A stretch of 64,000 nucleotides of DNA from Paragonimus westermani (lineage: Eukaryota; Platyhelminthes; Trematoda; Plagiorchiida; Troglotrematidae). Position numbers and translations under genes: made by a program. Of this stretch, positions 24,749 through 39,100 are shown piece by piece (position 1 is the stretch's first letter; each line of letters opens with the position of its first letter). Location of the stretch: assembly GCA_008508345.1 (NCBI GenBank), contig QNGE01000146.1, positions 143,058-207,057 of the forward strand, written 5' to 3'. The notes beneath the pieces were generated by a model. That model was not told the origin of the DNA and made no database searches. It was given only the letters and a program-made list of their open reading frames with translations.

Positions 24749-27700
24749 ATTTTTTATGTATTTCGATAATGAAAATTTAAGAACCTACGAGTTATCAGTT
24801 TACAGTGTACTGCCACAAAATGGTCAAAATGGTTAAAGTTACAGAATGCTGTTAAACTTCTAGAAGTCACTGCGTTCGTCTTACATTTTGCTGATTCCTT
24901 CCCAAACCTTTCGAACGCACGCATGAAAATTAGCTGCTGTTTGACTAACAAATTTGAATTACTCAACTTTTAACTAGCTGGTGATAAAAGCCTGGACTGC
25001 AAGTAGTTTTGACGCTATGCCCGAATCGCGTGCAAGGTTGTAACCACCTCTAGCAACGGATTGTGAGTTAAAAATTGAGTGTTCCAGGAAATGAACGGTT
25101 CAGATGGAACCCATGGTGACCGGCTGTCCCAATTCGTAAGCGTGCATGAACAGTAAATTTCTGACTGGTTGAGGACAAATTAGACAATGGGTGGATAACT
25201 TCGATCAACTATAGTACTTTCAAACCTCCGGCGCCGCCACGTAGCATTTCCGGTAGAACAAGTGTTACATAGATACATGGCATTGTATTGTAAACCGACT
25301 CATTTTGTTTTATTTAAGGTTAGCATAGTTTCGTTTTTTTGAAAAACTAACTTTTGACTTGTTCACGGATTCGGTCACTGTCATTCTAGTGAACATGTCA
25401 ACTAATTCAACATTTTATTAAGGGTGCTAGCGAACGTCAGCTTATTTCTGATCAATTTCAATCCCTTTTGGTTTGTTCCTAAGGTTTTGGAAAGTGACAA
25501 AATATACTTTTCGTGTAAATATTATGTTGTTATGGCAGCCTTAACTTGAGACCCTTTTAGTTGCCGTAGATAACACTATCAATGGATTCTAACCCTCCAT
25601 AAAGTACAGTTAGCTTTTACATGTTCCCTGCTCTCTAACGTAAATTTACAATTTTGAATTCATCGAAGCACCTTCCTTGGACATACGATATAACAAAATT
25701 ATCACGAGCATTTCCAAAGTTCCAGAGAGGTGGGTACTTTGAAAATCACTAACAAAGCAACATCAAATGCGCTTGACTCCAATGTGACCTGTTTATATCC
25801 ATGGTTTGACTGAAAACCTTTATTCCCAAGTGACACGTCGGTGACTTCGTTAATGAACTCCTTCAGAAAAAAACAGACGGTTGTCAGTTGAAGTGAGCTG
25901 CGCACGAGAATTAACCGTCCAGTTGGCTCATTGGCTACATTAAGGCAAGTTTGTGGAGCTTTTTCTTCGCTAATGAACTTATTGTTGGTTGTTTAAAATT
26001 TCGTTTAGATCTCGGGGATTAGATACAGACTCAGGCGGATTCATTTCGTTTGTTGTCGTGAGTGACATATAACCTGAGGTCAATAAGTTGGTATTATTGG
26101 AGAAATTTAGAATATGAGAAAACTAGGTGATTTGAAGTAGAGAAACCGCTTATTCGGTTGTTTTAATGGAAACAGACGTCGGTTGATTTTTAAAAAAATT
26201 GTTGCACATACCGATTACGCGTCACCCACGCTTGCCTGTTGCGTGAACTCCACATGTTGTCATCAATTTTTGAAGTCAATTCACAAAATGCGATTAATCT
26301 TTCAGGATATTTTTGCAATAAAAATTGCATTTGGACACAAAAGTGAGAGGTAAACTGCATCACTTGAGATTATTCGATTATCTACACTTAGGTGTGAACA
26401 CTTTTTAACTGAACTGAATTCATCTGGGAGACTTTTGTCTCAGTATACTATTTTCATACGTGAATGATTAATTTTGAACTCCGTGGGCTATTTACAAAAA
26501 AATGATCGTACACAGGCGCCGCTTTTTGTTTGCATACTTAACACAGAAGTACACTAAAGTTCTGGGCGTCATCTTTCTCCTTGTTTCATCAAAATATTGA
26601 TCGTCAAGCCAATTATTCTTCGATATGGTGTTCGTTATTTCCCCGAATAAATTGCCTGGAGGTCACTTTGAACTGATTTATTAATTTTCGCGATCGCAAT
26701 TCTGTCAACATGAGAAAGTAACGACTTGCATTAGTTGACATATTTCGAACCGTGTTACTTTACAGATTTCCTGCAGAATATTCCAAAGAGTTCAAGCCTG
26801 AAATCTGTATGGGTGTATTTGTTAGAAGACAAGGGGGCAAAAGAAGGAAGTTGGGGAAAACCAACCAATTTGCTGGTTTCAATTGCTGTTAAGTAATTGG
26901 AGAGTTTGGTTAATGTGATTTGATTGTCAGTCACGACTAAAAGCAGCTGTCACATTCTCATAAACGTTTGATCCCACCTCTGTCCCAAACAAGTACCTCA
27001 CTTGAGCTTGTCAGTAAAGCGTATCCCTACCATGGCCGGAGTTGAATGCCATCTACGTTTTCATTAAGTAACCGTTTTTGCTACTGCGACACCGACCCTA
27101 CATTAGACACGACCAAACTGATAAGTAACAGTGTACGCACGAATTGCTGAATGAATGATTAAAGTGTGCAGAAGAAGATCACGTGAGGCAAAGCCGCACA
27201 TCATTTGTGGTTCAACAACTTTACGTAGTTGCTTTCGGGTCTGGTTAAATGTATTTGCTCATTATTCGCAAAACTTTCGCGTGAGATTCAACATCGGTTA
27301 AATTCGTTTGCAAAAATATGAAAAACCAATTTATATAACAAATTAAATCAAAACTTCATTTACTCACTAACGTTTGCGCAGTAACCTTGAAATTATGGTG
27401 TCCATTCAACAGAATTTTAGAGAAGTGCTTATAGCCAGAATGTGCACTTTGTGTTGACAAGGGCATGTAAACTATCACCGACTTCAAGGCACGCAATATT
27501 TTTAGACCGAACATGGAGGAAGCGGACTTTCAATTTCTGGAGCAGTGGTTTTGAAGCATGATAGCTCACTACCCCAGTTTCCGTTTTTAGACACCGGATG
27601 CACTGATATCGTTGAAAACTGTCCACTGTGAAGTATTGTTCGATAAGGAGGACAGTTTTTTCGTTCAGAGCTTGATCATCTAACAGTCTCCGTGTTGTTT

Positions 27701-30264
27701 AATGTTTGGTATGGTTTGCCGAAGGCTGTTCTTTAGTGAAGGACATGGACGAGTTGTAAACCGTGTTAAGATAGATTTTTCCATAAGTTTGCTTCGTTGG
27801 GAAAGCGCAGAAAATTGGAGACTGATTCTGTAAAAATTGGCTCACGTTTTTAAAATAACTCAACATTTTGCGCACTGTAAACTGGTCAATTTCTTTTTTT
27901 GCGACTGACTTTCATGCAGGTCATTTACTCTTTCCAGCGCTCACAAATATGGTTACCCATTTTTGAAATACTCACATAAAACGGACTTCAAACACAACTT
28001 TTGCTTCAACTGCCCTTAATAGTTTCTGGCTAATATCAATTCGCCTGCTATGATTTTTGTTATTCATTCTACTAAGGTTTATCGGGCATTCTCCATATAT
28101 GCACAAATTTATTCTATTGAACAAGTTTTACTGAACAGGTTGAGTCTTTTTCCACAGCAGAGATATTTCTACCAGTTTCAGTACTCTGATCGTCAAGAAT
28201 CCGAGTGTTAGATTGTTTCCCTTAGATAACTAAGTTGACTACAGAAAGGAGTTAGTTTCGCAGGTCTATCATCATGCTACGGATTGTTTGTCAAATCCTG
28301 GTACTTTGGGTGGGAAATGACCCGATTTCATTCCGTGTTATGTAAGCGCGTACCTAGGCGGCAGCGATATAAATTTTTGGAAAACCACCCTGCAGATATC
28401 ACGAACTTGGGCTTTCTTTTTTCAATTTTGTTTGTGCGCTATTCGTTAGTTTAGACAATTTTCAGTTCCTTATACTCACCATGGAATTCGAGCATTTCTG
28501 GTGGTGTTTTCATTTATGCCGAAACGTGCTTCTTGACAAGAACAGTTGGTAATCATTTTGTCATCGCACAATATCAAGTAGCAAAAATTAACATACCGAC
28601 AGGGATCGATAAACACAAACTAGTTGTACACAGTCTAAGTGACATTTAGTGTTTTGGGGTATATGGTTACAAATACGTTTATAACATTGGAAAATACTGA
28701 TGTAATACCTGTAAGATTTGAGGAGTGTCCGTGAACTTGTTCAATTGAAGAGAATACTGTCACCCCAGGCATTTTTAATACCATGATCGCAGCGAACCTT
28801 CCAGCATACAAATGGTTGGAAGGACTTTTAAATACTTACGCAAACGGTGCAATGAAGACAGGTCACTTGTACCTGCAACCGCTCACCTAAAGCCACATTT
28901 TTGCCACAATGGTTACTACGATAATTCTGACATTCTAAGCTCCGTTCATCTCTCTAATCTCTTACTCAATCGCTTCCTGTTGTTTAGAATCAAATACACA
29001 TTCTTGTACAGTCAAGATATGTGCAGTAGTTGGCAGATGAAACCACTTGGCTCCTCAAAGATTCCTCAGTTTCCTGAACGAGATGGTCCAAGGAGAATCT
29101 TACGTTGTGGAAAATGACCATAACTGCTGATCATCTGACTCACAGAATGACACCAGATTAATGAAATAGATTTGGAATAATCATGAGCAATAGGGGACCT
29201 AGATGGTTTGATTTAAAAAATCATACAAAATTAGCCGTAGACTTTACACTTACATGAATCGTCCAACCAGCCTATTCAAGAAAAACGCATGTGACTTCAC
29301 TTTTGGACTTTGGTACAGTTTATCAGCGGTGCCACGACCGGGATTCTAACTCTGTATTATCGCATGAGCGTAATGTCAGTCTTGCATTCTATCAGGACTC
29401 GATAGCTCTAGAATTTGGTACATCTGTCAGCACACGGAGTGATGTCGCTACAAATCAAAATATGTTTGCTTCTACTAGTCTTGCCTCCACAGACAAAATA
29501 AATGCGCTGAAAAAAAATAGCAACCAAAGTTTTGCCAACAATAGGTAGCATTTCAAATATATCAGGCTATTACACACATTTTAACTGTAACATAAAGTGA
29601 CATGGAAATAACATTGGGGACATTAAATTCGAAGAGGGAAAGCACCAAAACAATTGTGATAGAAATGGAGAAGCATATGTACTTGGAATTAGAGGTTAAG
29701 TATTTCATGTACACATCTCAAGTGAACGTGTGGTTAAGAGTAGTGAATGCTGAACTAATACTCTCCACAAATACAAAGTAGTGTTACTTCGCAGTTCAAG
29801 ACATGGTAAATAATTACAAATAACGAATGAAACTTTCATGTGACGTTTTCTTACTCATGGACGTTGAAATTATACCGGAATGACGGTATGCGGCTGAAAA
29901 GTGAACGTAATTTGAAATCGCGTTGCAGTCGAATCTGATAGACAAAATGGCTCTGGTTCGAAAGAACTGTGGGTAAAATTACTAACTAATCAGCTAGTGA
30001 ATCGATAAAAATGTTCCACCCTTAATCTGTGTTTCCTGTGACTAACGATAAGGGTAAATAATACTTTTCTGCTTTTCACGGCCGAATTAATTTCAAAACT
30101 ACAGTAATGAGCTGAACGGTTGATGAGGCAAACTTTTAGTTTGAGCCTTCATTCCATCTTCTTTGTCACTGACGTTCGGCAAAAGTTACACTTTCTAATG
30201 GCTGAGAACCCCAATAACGTTTATTCTGTGTCTTCTTACGGTAGACTGCTGTCTTCTTGCCCAG
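24749..30264. other. No gene seen
   Basis: About 5.5 kb downstream of the proposed poly(A) site. All frames are short, and no transposon motif, tandem repeat or splice-bounded frame stood out. It may be intergenic. Confidence 0.5.
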
Positions 30265-30398
30265 AAGGATTTTGTGGCGGAATTTTAGTTCAAATTCACT
30301 CAATGACGACCGATAATATGACTGAAGAAATATCTAAGAAGCAATCATGTGAATTAGCCCCAGTTTACCCCCAAATGATAACTTCTGAACTGAGTTGA
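30265..30398 (+). CDS. Candidate terminal exon, unknown protein
   Basis: A strong acceptor tract (GACTGCTGTCTTCTTGCCCAG) precedes 30265. The frame reads GFCGGILVQIHSMTTDNMTE and then a lysine-rich part, and ends in TGA at 30396-30398, four bases before a GTGAGT. The other two frames hit stops. A canonical AATAAA is not close; the nearest is about 0.9 kb on. No partner exon was found upstream. Confidence 0.25.
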
Positions 30399-31678
30399 CC
30401 GTGAGTACTGTTTCCCAATTGATCCTATATAGTTTGATGCGCACATGTTTCTTTTTTATCTCATAAATGAATGAAAAAGCACATCGGTTTTGTCATCGCT
30501 CTCATTCTGTTTGTATTTGAAGGTGATAAACGATTGTTCGAAGCACGAAACAAACAAGTCTATTCAAGCAAGTGTGTTAACAGTGCCAACAAGATCCAAA
30601 ATAACAGCATTTCAGGAGATTAATTTTAAAAGTATTTGACGACACTCAACCTGAATCGTGATGATGAGTCGTCAGCACCCACAAAAGGAAAAGTTTTGCA
30701 TTTTGCACCCGCCAGAAATATCTCCAGCCACACACGACAAACAGCTAGCTTTGGTGTTTGATATCCACTACTTCGTCAGAAACCTTTTCAACCCCAGATG
30801 CTACCGGTACAACTTACGGTTCCATGTCAACGCTTGTGGTATTAAAAGAAACACGTTGTAATCATGATATACCCGTTCAGTTGAAGCATCACGCTGGACG
30901 CGCGTGATGTTCAATGTCAGCCAGCTAACGAAGTATCTCATAATCCCGTCTTGACGGCTGTGTTCAATGCTAGAGCTAGACACAGCTTCCGTAATATGAG
31001 TCGATCAAAAATCATAAGTTGTACATCGTTTTATCTTTTAACATAAAATATTCATATTTGTCAAACAGAACCGTAGTATGCGATCTAGGTTTTCTCTTTC
31101 ATTGTGGTTTTCTGTATCTTTTATTTTCGATTACCATAACAATAGCTCTATAATCAAATTTTGTGTTGTGCCAAGTTCGTTTGCTGTGCAGCCATCCGCA
31201 CAGCAACTTCACTCAAATTTGTCCGATCACATCCGGTCGGACGAAGGATTACTTTCGGTAACTTCAAACAAGTAGATCGATTACCGCCCTCAATAAATTA
31301 AACGAATTTATCACAGCTTTGTTCTTCCTATAGATGTTTCAACCAACAACTTTGAAACAGAACAATTAGACTGAAGGTTCGCTCTTATCGGGACTCGCTT
31401 GTGCCCATTAAGTTCTAACCCCGTCTTGTTTTTCCAAGGCAACCATGTTAACCACAACAACACTGACGTGGTGTTATTAGATACGTTGGAATATTCTATC
31501 GAATGTCTTACATAGAAACTTAGCTACAGTCGGTTGTGGAAGTTTATTAACTTGATAGATCGCTCCGACAAGGAACACAGAAGTGATATTAATTCTGATC
31601 AATCAACCCGCAAGTGCCACTCATTAAGTTTGAACATCAGAAGTCATTAAATCTGTTGAACATTGTATTACTTACTGG
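30399..31678. other. No gene seen
   Basis: Short frames only. An AATAAA occurs near 31290 without a convincing coding end before it. Confidence 0.45.
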
Positions 31679-31757
31679 TGAGGCTTCGTAGCTCGGTTGG
31701 TAGGGCAATTGACACGTTTAAGTGTGTTGTTTCTATCGCTGTGTCGAATCCGGCCAA
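31679..31757 (+). repeat. tRNA-derived relic (SINE head or tRNA pseudogene)
   Basis: TAGCTCGGTTGGTAG (from about 31690) matches the RNA polymerase III A box of a tRNA (TAGCTCAGTTGGTAG) with one change. TGTCGAATCC near 31742-31751 matches the B box (GTTCGAATCC) loosely, at tRNA-like spacing. An anticodon arm can be drawn from GACAC and GTGTT, but the loop has 6 bases and the acceptor stem does not pair, so this is not a working tRNA. A tRNA-derived SINE head is the likeliest reading. No poly-A tail or target duplication was seen. Confidence 0.5.
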
Positions 31758-32806
31758 AGCTCTGACTTTTCACAGTTGATTCTCAAGTAAAACCGAGTGT
31801 CATGTCAATGTTTGAATTGTTTTAATCGAGAACAATACCTTTAATGACTAATCTTAAAGTTGTGTGAAAATTTCAAAAATGTTTCATAATCAAACGCACT
31901 CGATTTACATGTATGGGCTGCGGATGATTTAAGCACATAAACCTGGGATTCGCGACAAAACAAACGGAAAAGCTTGATCGATCGTCATTGGGATATTGTA
32001 TTAATCAAAAACATTTTGTTCCAGTTACAGAACCGGATCGTTCTTCCCAATGGACCACTACTGTGTACAGTGGCTGTAGTTTGTTTATCGGGGCAATCGC
32101 GTGTTACGTCAGGGTGAGGTTTGACGATTCACAGGTCGATTAGCTTCGACCGTTATTTTGCTGGTTCCTGAAAAACAATTCGATGTTTTCATTGTGGTCA
32201 GCTTCTGGTGTTCCGGTAAAAATTTGACGATCAGATGTATTGACATAATGTTTACAGTCCAAGCACACATCGTTAGCTAGCAGTCTCAACAAACATGACA
32301 TTATTTGAAATATCCCTATAGTTAAATGGTACAAGCGAGCTAAATTGAGCGTGCATTATGGGTTGATTATTCATCTTTGAGAGACAGTCTGTTTCAGTCG
32401 ATCGTAGTTGAGGCTGACACAAGGCGAAAGTGGTCTACCCCGCCGAATTTTCCCATGCTATAAGGTTAAGCAAAGCTGATTGTTGAAGCTTGTCGCTGTT
32501 CACTGCTGTTAACATCAGTCAGGGCCATCCAACCTCTGGAGTGGTTTGGTCCCGTTATCCGATGATCCAACCTGGTTACTGTGATTTCTAAAGCTTATCT
32601 CATTTGCATTCCTAGCCTCAACGAAGTTGTTTGTCGCTTGTCCGCTTGCCATTTTACTCGAACATATGTCCATTCACAACTGTCAAGTGGTCGTTTCAGT
32701 CACGACAATCCCGCCAAACACGGAAAAAAATTGATTGAAAGCAGTTGTGTTCATTGCAAACATGTGGAGTTTTACATTCACACTTGTTAAAGCGTGGCTA
32801 CTGCAA
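31758..32806. other. No gene seen
   Basis: No supportable coding or repeat feature was found. Confidence 0.45.
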
Positions 32807-32905
32807 GCTGAGAACAACTCACTTGTTCGCAGACTTAGCATTCGGATAGACTTTCCAACCAGCTTCTTTCGTATACAAGCAGTAGACTCGGGTCTCGCTG
32901 CTGTT
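32807..32905. repeat. Dispersed repeat pair, copy 1
   Basis: Aligns with 47709-47808 in the same orientation, at roughly 75% identity by eye. The best block is TAGACTTTCCAACCAGC here against TAGACTTTCCAGCCAGC there, followed by a shared CTTTCG...ACAAGCA.TAGAC. Family unknown. Confidence 0.7.
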
Positions 32906-35900
32906 GCAACTCGTCAGTAGTGCATGTTTGTCCCACAGCGGGGGCAGAAACTCCGGCCACGGAGGAGGACGAAGGTGGCCATATTTATCAGCAGTCTAAA
33001 ACACCGCCTATCAGGTTTAGTAAGAACGGATGCTTTGGCCTATTTAAAGAGTCCTAATATCGGAGTAATCAACTAGAGTTAGCGGGATATTCATCATGGC
33101 TGTTGTCAATACGATGGGACAACCTGATTAATACGCACAGGTCTGAGTGGTTGGGTTTCAGTTGTAATAATTTGGTCGTGTTTAATGTGAGATCAACAAC
33201 CCAACGGTAAACTACGATGGTTAATGAAATGGTGGCTGGAGTTCCAACCCCCTGCCCTGACGAGGATATGAACTGCTGTTTTCAACTTCTGACCCGTTGA
33301 AACTTTCCAAAGACGGAGTTCGTGGAGAATCTGACAGAATGTTAAGTTTTTATCACTTCAAATAAAACGCTTGATTTCATATTTCCACACGGCGTTTTTT
33401 TGCGGTTATTGCTTACGCAGATAAGTTCAATGCGAATGTCACAATACGGTAAGAAAATGCGCATGCAGTTCTCTGATTCAATATTTCATACACTACGAAA
33501 CATGCATATAAATTTTCCCTTCTACACACCGGGGAACATGGCAGCAATTACACGCACATGACGAATTCGATTACCTCACTAAAGCATCGTACAGATGCTA
33601 TATATGTTCACCACACTTGAGTTATTGTCATGATAATGTACTGGGTACTATCCCTAGTAACTCAGACACTCCATGGCAAATCGTGTCTTCTATATTTCGG
33701 CTCATCTGATAGCTTCCACAACGTTGGAAGAGGGGGCATTTCTTTTATATTTTAGCTGGTGTTTGTCAGAGTTTCGTCGGATCAACTCAACTTGATGGAT
33801 TTGAACAAAGATAAAACGGGCTATTTCATGTCATTTTGAAAGTGAGCAACAAGGAGCAACAAATATACGAACGTAACCGAACGTTCAGGCTTGATAACTT
33901 AGTCGTAATTAATGCGAATTCATTAGCAAAATGGTTCAACAGGATTGACTGAAGACAAAGTGAATCACAGTCCGAATTCCGAGTTTAGCAAAGGACACTC
34001 AACATTGACTGGATTTGACAAGAGTGGAATTCAAATCTGACACACTTTTTTAAGTTGACTGGCAGAAATGTGACGTGTAGTCTATAAGGCACAACAGATT
34101 ACCCCACAAACATTCGTTCGTGTTTATGTTGATGATATTTCTAGGTGTTGTGCTCATAAAATTTCGGTTGACATTACAAAATAAAACAGGTTCATCAAAA
34201 CCATTCTGCGGACTTAAAGCGTCGAGCAATCAAACGGTCCTTTACATCAGTTGCTTACGTCTAGGAAATTTTGCGGAGATAGTTTATACGAAAAACTAGG
34301 GATGTTTCTTTGGTTTGAAGCAAGTGATCACGCAAAGAACCATTTACCACCCATACGTTCCGGCAAAGACTGTGAGCAGACTGCACTGTCTAGTATCAAA
34401 GTAAAACCAAGTTTAACCCTAAAGTTTGTTTACGGATGTTCGCTCCCCAATCAAAAAACTGTATTCGTAATTTTGCGTTTGTTGCTCTGAGCGCTCGACA
34501 GACCTGTTTTCATGAAGAATTGCGGTGGTCATCTCTTTGCTTAGCTGTATGTGCTCTATTTTCCGTATGTGTCTATGTAATATCGAAACCAGATACTCCT
34601 GACTATTCACCATGTTAACTAGACATGATACAGTTAGCAAAGCATTAGTTTTAGAATGTCCAAAACTTTGACTATCTCAACTTTCTAAAACTTCTCTGCA
34701 TAAAGCACGTGGTCTAGAACCAATCAGATTTAGGATACAATTCTTAGCAGACGATCGTTATCGAGCGCAGTTTAGTTAAGCAAAGTTTCAAGATATTATC
34801 TTTTCAGAAAATCTAGGCTTTGGTTATATTCAAAACAGTGACAGAAATAGCATGCCCAAATGCGGCAAGCGGTCTACCAAGTGAAGTATAAAGCCGCACC
34901 GGGAGCTCAGAAGTGTCAACGTTTGGACTCTGGTGAACTCCCTATTACACAGTGGATTGGGTGGGTAACTGAGTGCAAATGTAGAAATTCTGAGTTCTCG
35001 ACGTGGCTTCGTACCTCATCTAGTAGATTGTCTGCAGCGATTGAGCATGCTGTTTTTGTCACTAATTTGAATCCAGCCGAAGCCCAGTTTTTTGCGATTG
35101 GGTCTTATCTAAACCACGAAGAGCGTCGATGAATTCAATATTAAAAACGGTTCAAGAGATATTGTTCAATTCAATGTGGCAAGGCAACCTGTTGTTGGGA
35201 AGTCCCCACTATTGGTGAGAATCAGATTTACAATCTCATGAAACTTTGGGTTTTCCAATGTCAGACTAATCCTGTTGCTTGTATATTTTAACTGGTGATA
35301 TCGATCGGCTGTAGAATGAATTACTAGACTGCACAAGACCGAGATTACTTCAGTGTAGACTTCACTTTACCTCTTCAACGTCTGGTTTTAGAGTTTGCCT
35401 AGCACTAAATGTGGGGAGTAACTAATAACTTATGATGTCCCGTAAAAAATGCATTTGGCATGACCGTGAAAGGATAAAAAATTTGGATAGGATAAAGAGC
35501 TGTCTAACTAACTGTTTAGAAAAAGGGAAACCACCACCACCCCTATACAAAATGACAGCACGATTTAATCAAACGGAAAAAAGATAGATTAACTTAAAAG
35601 CGTTTTTTCGCTCAAGGAACACAGACAATCTATGGCATGTTCAGCGTTGTTTCCCCTTTTTCTACACAAAATATAATATGGTCTGGGGTAGATCAATAAC
35701 AGTTTACAAGATCTAAAATCAGAATTGTAAGGGCACCAAGTTATGCAGTCGGTACGGTAATCGTGAAACGTACGTAACTTTCACAGACAGTCTACAGCTG
35801 TGTGTGATCTTGTCAACCGTCACGCAGGCCAGCGTCACAATAACTGCTAGTAATTGAAAAAAATCGAACCGCTTGAAAGATAAGTAATAGAAACATAATA

Positions 35901-36130
35901 CTAAACAAGTGTATAACGATTATTTTCAAAATGAAGGTCATTCAATTGAGGTGTTCACTGGAAGCCGTAATAAATTATATCGTTCTGTTCTGTCTAACAT
36001 TTTCTTCCTCCGGTTGTCTAGGAGACTGTGTTTCGTCGTTTCCAACATACACCGGGCGTTTTTCATTTTCTGCCATGGAACTGTCCATGTCTGATTATTT
36101 CCTGTTCTTCCCCGTTGCTTTAGTATGCAG
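32906..36130. other. No gene seen
   Basis: About 3.2 kb. Open frames of up to 90 codons (for example 34860-35132) lack good splice sites. No mobile-element motif was recognised. Confidence 0.45.
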
Positions 36131-36184
36131 GATTGACGTGAAAACAGGAGATCATGTCTGCAAATGGTGTCCACATTCTAGGAC
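36131..36184 (+). CDS. Candidate 54-bp internal exon
   Basis: Both splice sites are strong. A 40-base pyrimidine-rich tract (TTTCCTGTTCTTCCCCG inside it) leads to TATGCAG, and the donor is GTAAGT. The exon is open in phase 2 to 2 and reads IDVKTGDHVCKWCPHSR. A fragment of the form [KR].[ND]VKT... followed by a W also occurs in the carotenoid oxygenase (RPE65/BCO) family, but 17 residues are too few to assign it. I looked for the SEP motif expected to start the next exon of that family and did not find it. Confidence 0.38.
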
Positions 36185-39100
36185 GTAAGTCTTGTCAACT
36201 TTTGAATTCATTCTTTTAAAAGGTGAAGTTTACATCATCTTGCCGACTGTCTGCTAGATAAGTGTCTCTAACCAGTTCTAGTAAATGATTGATTACACTG
36301 TGAATAACTCACTGTACACCGTTTTTCAGAGTGCTGGCAATTTTGCATTCCAACCAATTGTATGTCGACAATGTAGGCTTGTATGAGTCGACTTGCTCAT
36401 CCAAATTTTGGGCTGTTCTTCGGTCATCATAAGTAAATACAGTCAACCTGAACATTTATCATCATAAGCTAAACATCACTTATTCAAGGTCTTGGCTGAG
36501 TATGTAAACAGGACAATAATATGATCGAGCATCAGTAGTCCATAGTAATTAACCTTTGCAATACTTTTATTCGCGTTAAACTTCTCGTGAACACCGACGG
36601 TCATTTTATTAAACAACGGTGTATGTCGCCTGGTGAGCTTTGATTAGAATCTGGCATTGAGACAAATGTAGGCTACATCACTGTGTTTGGACATGTGGGC
36701 AGCCTCAAGCGAAACAGTGTTTCGCGGTTTTGTGCAAATGTATAGTTATAAGCTCCACATTTCAAAAGTCCATGATGGGTTTTGAAAACAATCATGGTTT
36801 CCGAGACATACGTTCGGTTCAAATTCAATCGTACTTTTGCCAAACTTACGAAAGTTGACTGATAATGTAAATTGGAAAATATACAATTAAGGAGTATGTG
36901 GTCTGTGAACTACTCGGTAGAAATTGAATGACATACACATTGGACCGCGGCTTTTACGGCCCAGTGGACATCTCACCTAGCTCCTATCAAAAATAGGCAA
37001 GTTACTGCAGAACTCATCATTATTGGATATTGCTGCCCCCACCGGGGTTCGAACTGCTGGTCATTCTTTCAAGGATCAACCATGTTGACAGTAAATATGA
37101 CTAAATATTCATATTCAAACCCTCAGTCATATTCATTCATGAGTAATTCTTGGATTTCATCGTCCTCCGGAAAGGTGACACAGTAACTGTTCTGTTAATT
37201 TCAAGTGACCACTGCAAGACCAGAACTGTTGCTCATATTCGACACACGTAGCCCGTTGGCTGAGTGCAGTGCTTTAATTATTTATGGCTAATGATATAAT
37301 TGACGTAGAGGTCAATAGGACTGTATTATACAAACATATACTGAGGTAGGAGTCTCATCCGAGTGGGGGAGATGTATTGGCAGGCTTCATTCACGTTCGC
37401 GGCCACTTTTAGAAAGAGACTGGCAAAAACATACGTGAATACGAAAGCTCCAATCAAATGTAACTGATGTTGGTCCCCATATAGTTTAATCATATCTTCA
37501 CAACTGGAAACAAAAAATGACTGTCACTCCACTTCATATGATATATCAATAAAATCCGTTAATTTTTTTGCAGAATTGAAATATTCAAAGTTGGTGGCAC
37601 CATCCAAAATGTTATTTTGTTTTCCGTCTGAACGGTTAGTTCATAGCTTACTGATCAAACTGCTCGTCACACGCTGATTGTGCTTGTGCAGGCCAGGTCT
37701 CAGCAAATAGTCTGCAGGTGCTAGATAAAATTTTGGCAGTAAACTGTGTACAACTATAACATGGATCCCTTATATGCCTGTCGGTTAGCTTTTCTTCCGC
37801 ATCCAAAGTAATATAAAACTTTTCTCTGAACAAACTTCAGAAATGTCTCATTCAGACGTCAAAACCTCATTCTTTTGAACCAACCATTGTCGCTCCGAAA
37901 AGGTACGCATTCTTCCAAAAATGGTTTGTCGTGGAATGGTAATTAAGGACCGATTGGACTTGATTGAATCACTTCTCGTACACAAAAAAGGTGAGTTAAC
38001 AGTCCTATCAAATATTTGTTTTAAATTAAGACTGTGCAAGATCGATGGCTTTTTTGCGTGCCAATAATCGGAGTTGAAAAAACTTAGTCTGTGGAATATT
38101 TCTAAACTAATTGTTCGCGTTTCAAGATATTGTAACACAAAGTTAGCAGTTTTCAACATATCTTGAAGTACTTTACTTTAGTACCCAAAACATATCACTG
38201 TTCTGAACATGCTGTCTACTCAACAGGTAACGTCGGACCAGTCACATTCAACTGTGCAACGTTAGTGGCTATAAATATTCTTGCAACGGGCTCCTAAGCG
38301 TCAGGTTAATGGACAATTTACAACTCCTTTTCTAAAATACAAAGTGTCTTCAGGAGTGATTCTGGTTTTCCAGGGTTGGTGAATTGGTGCATTGTATTTA
38401 AGTAGTTATCGTGAAGCAAATATTGAATAAAATGTACATATTTACTGTCACTCCACCTTACGAGAAGTAACGTCGCTCGTGGAAGTGACATCCGACGTAA
38501 GCTACATAGCAAAATTTATTCTCCGTGAGTTAACTTCGTTTGTCGGGCGGTCTCTCCGTCTAACTAGTAAAAGCTACCGGAAGCCAGAACACCAGTTTGA
38601 TTCTGCCAATAACAACGCTTGACCGAGTTGTGAGACAGTGCAGAACAATAATATCAGGTGACAAATATCTCGTTCGTTTCACAAAACTAACAACTTGGTT
38701 TTTGGTTGACCTTCCTGGGGTAATCGCGAATTATGATTTTACACCATATATAAGTGTCGTCCTAGACTTCCTAAGTACGGTACTTTAAACGGCATTATTG
38801 AGGGGAACTTATGCACAGGAAGCTTCACAAGAAACAGTCTTCATACTGGTAAGTTTGGCGTGATATTAGAGTAGATCTGAATCCGTGAGACAAATCTACA
38901 GTGATGCTGACTGTAGTCTGGCCTCTTCATACGCTGAAACTGGAATCGAAAGATCGTTCGATGCATGCATGAAAATTACATCAGCTCATACTATCATGCA
39001 AGTTCCTTCAATTTTTCTCAGTTCAAAAATCTGTGTACACAGAAATCTACTTTTCTGGGCCAGACATTTAGTTATTAAGATTGTGGTAGGTCCTATTGCA

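Noticed and set aside
36990..37110. Minus-strand GTTCGAACCCC, a good RNA polymerase III B box
   Set aside because: No A box at the right distance and no cloverleaf. Too little to call a tRNA or SINE.
37240..37290. TAGCCCGTTGGCTGAGTG, resembling an A box
   Set aside because: No B box follows within tRNA range.
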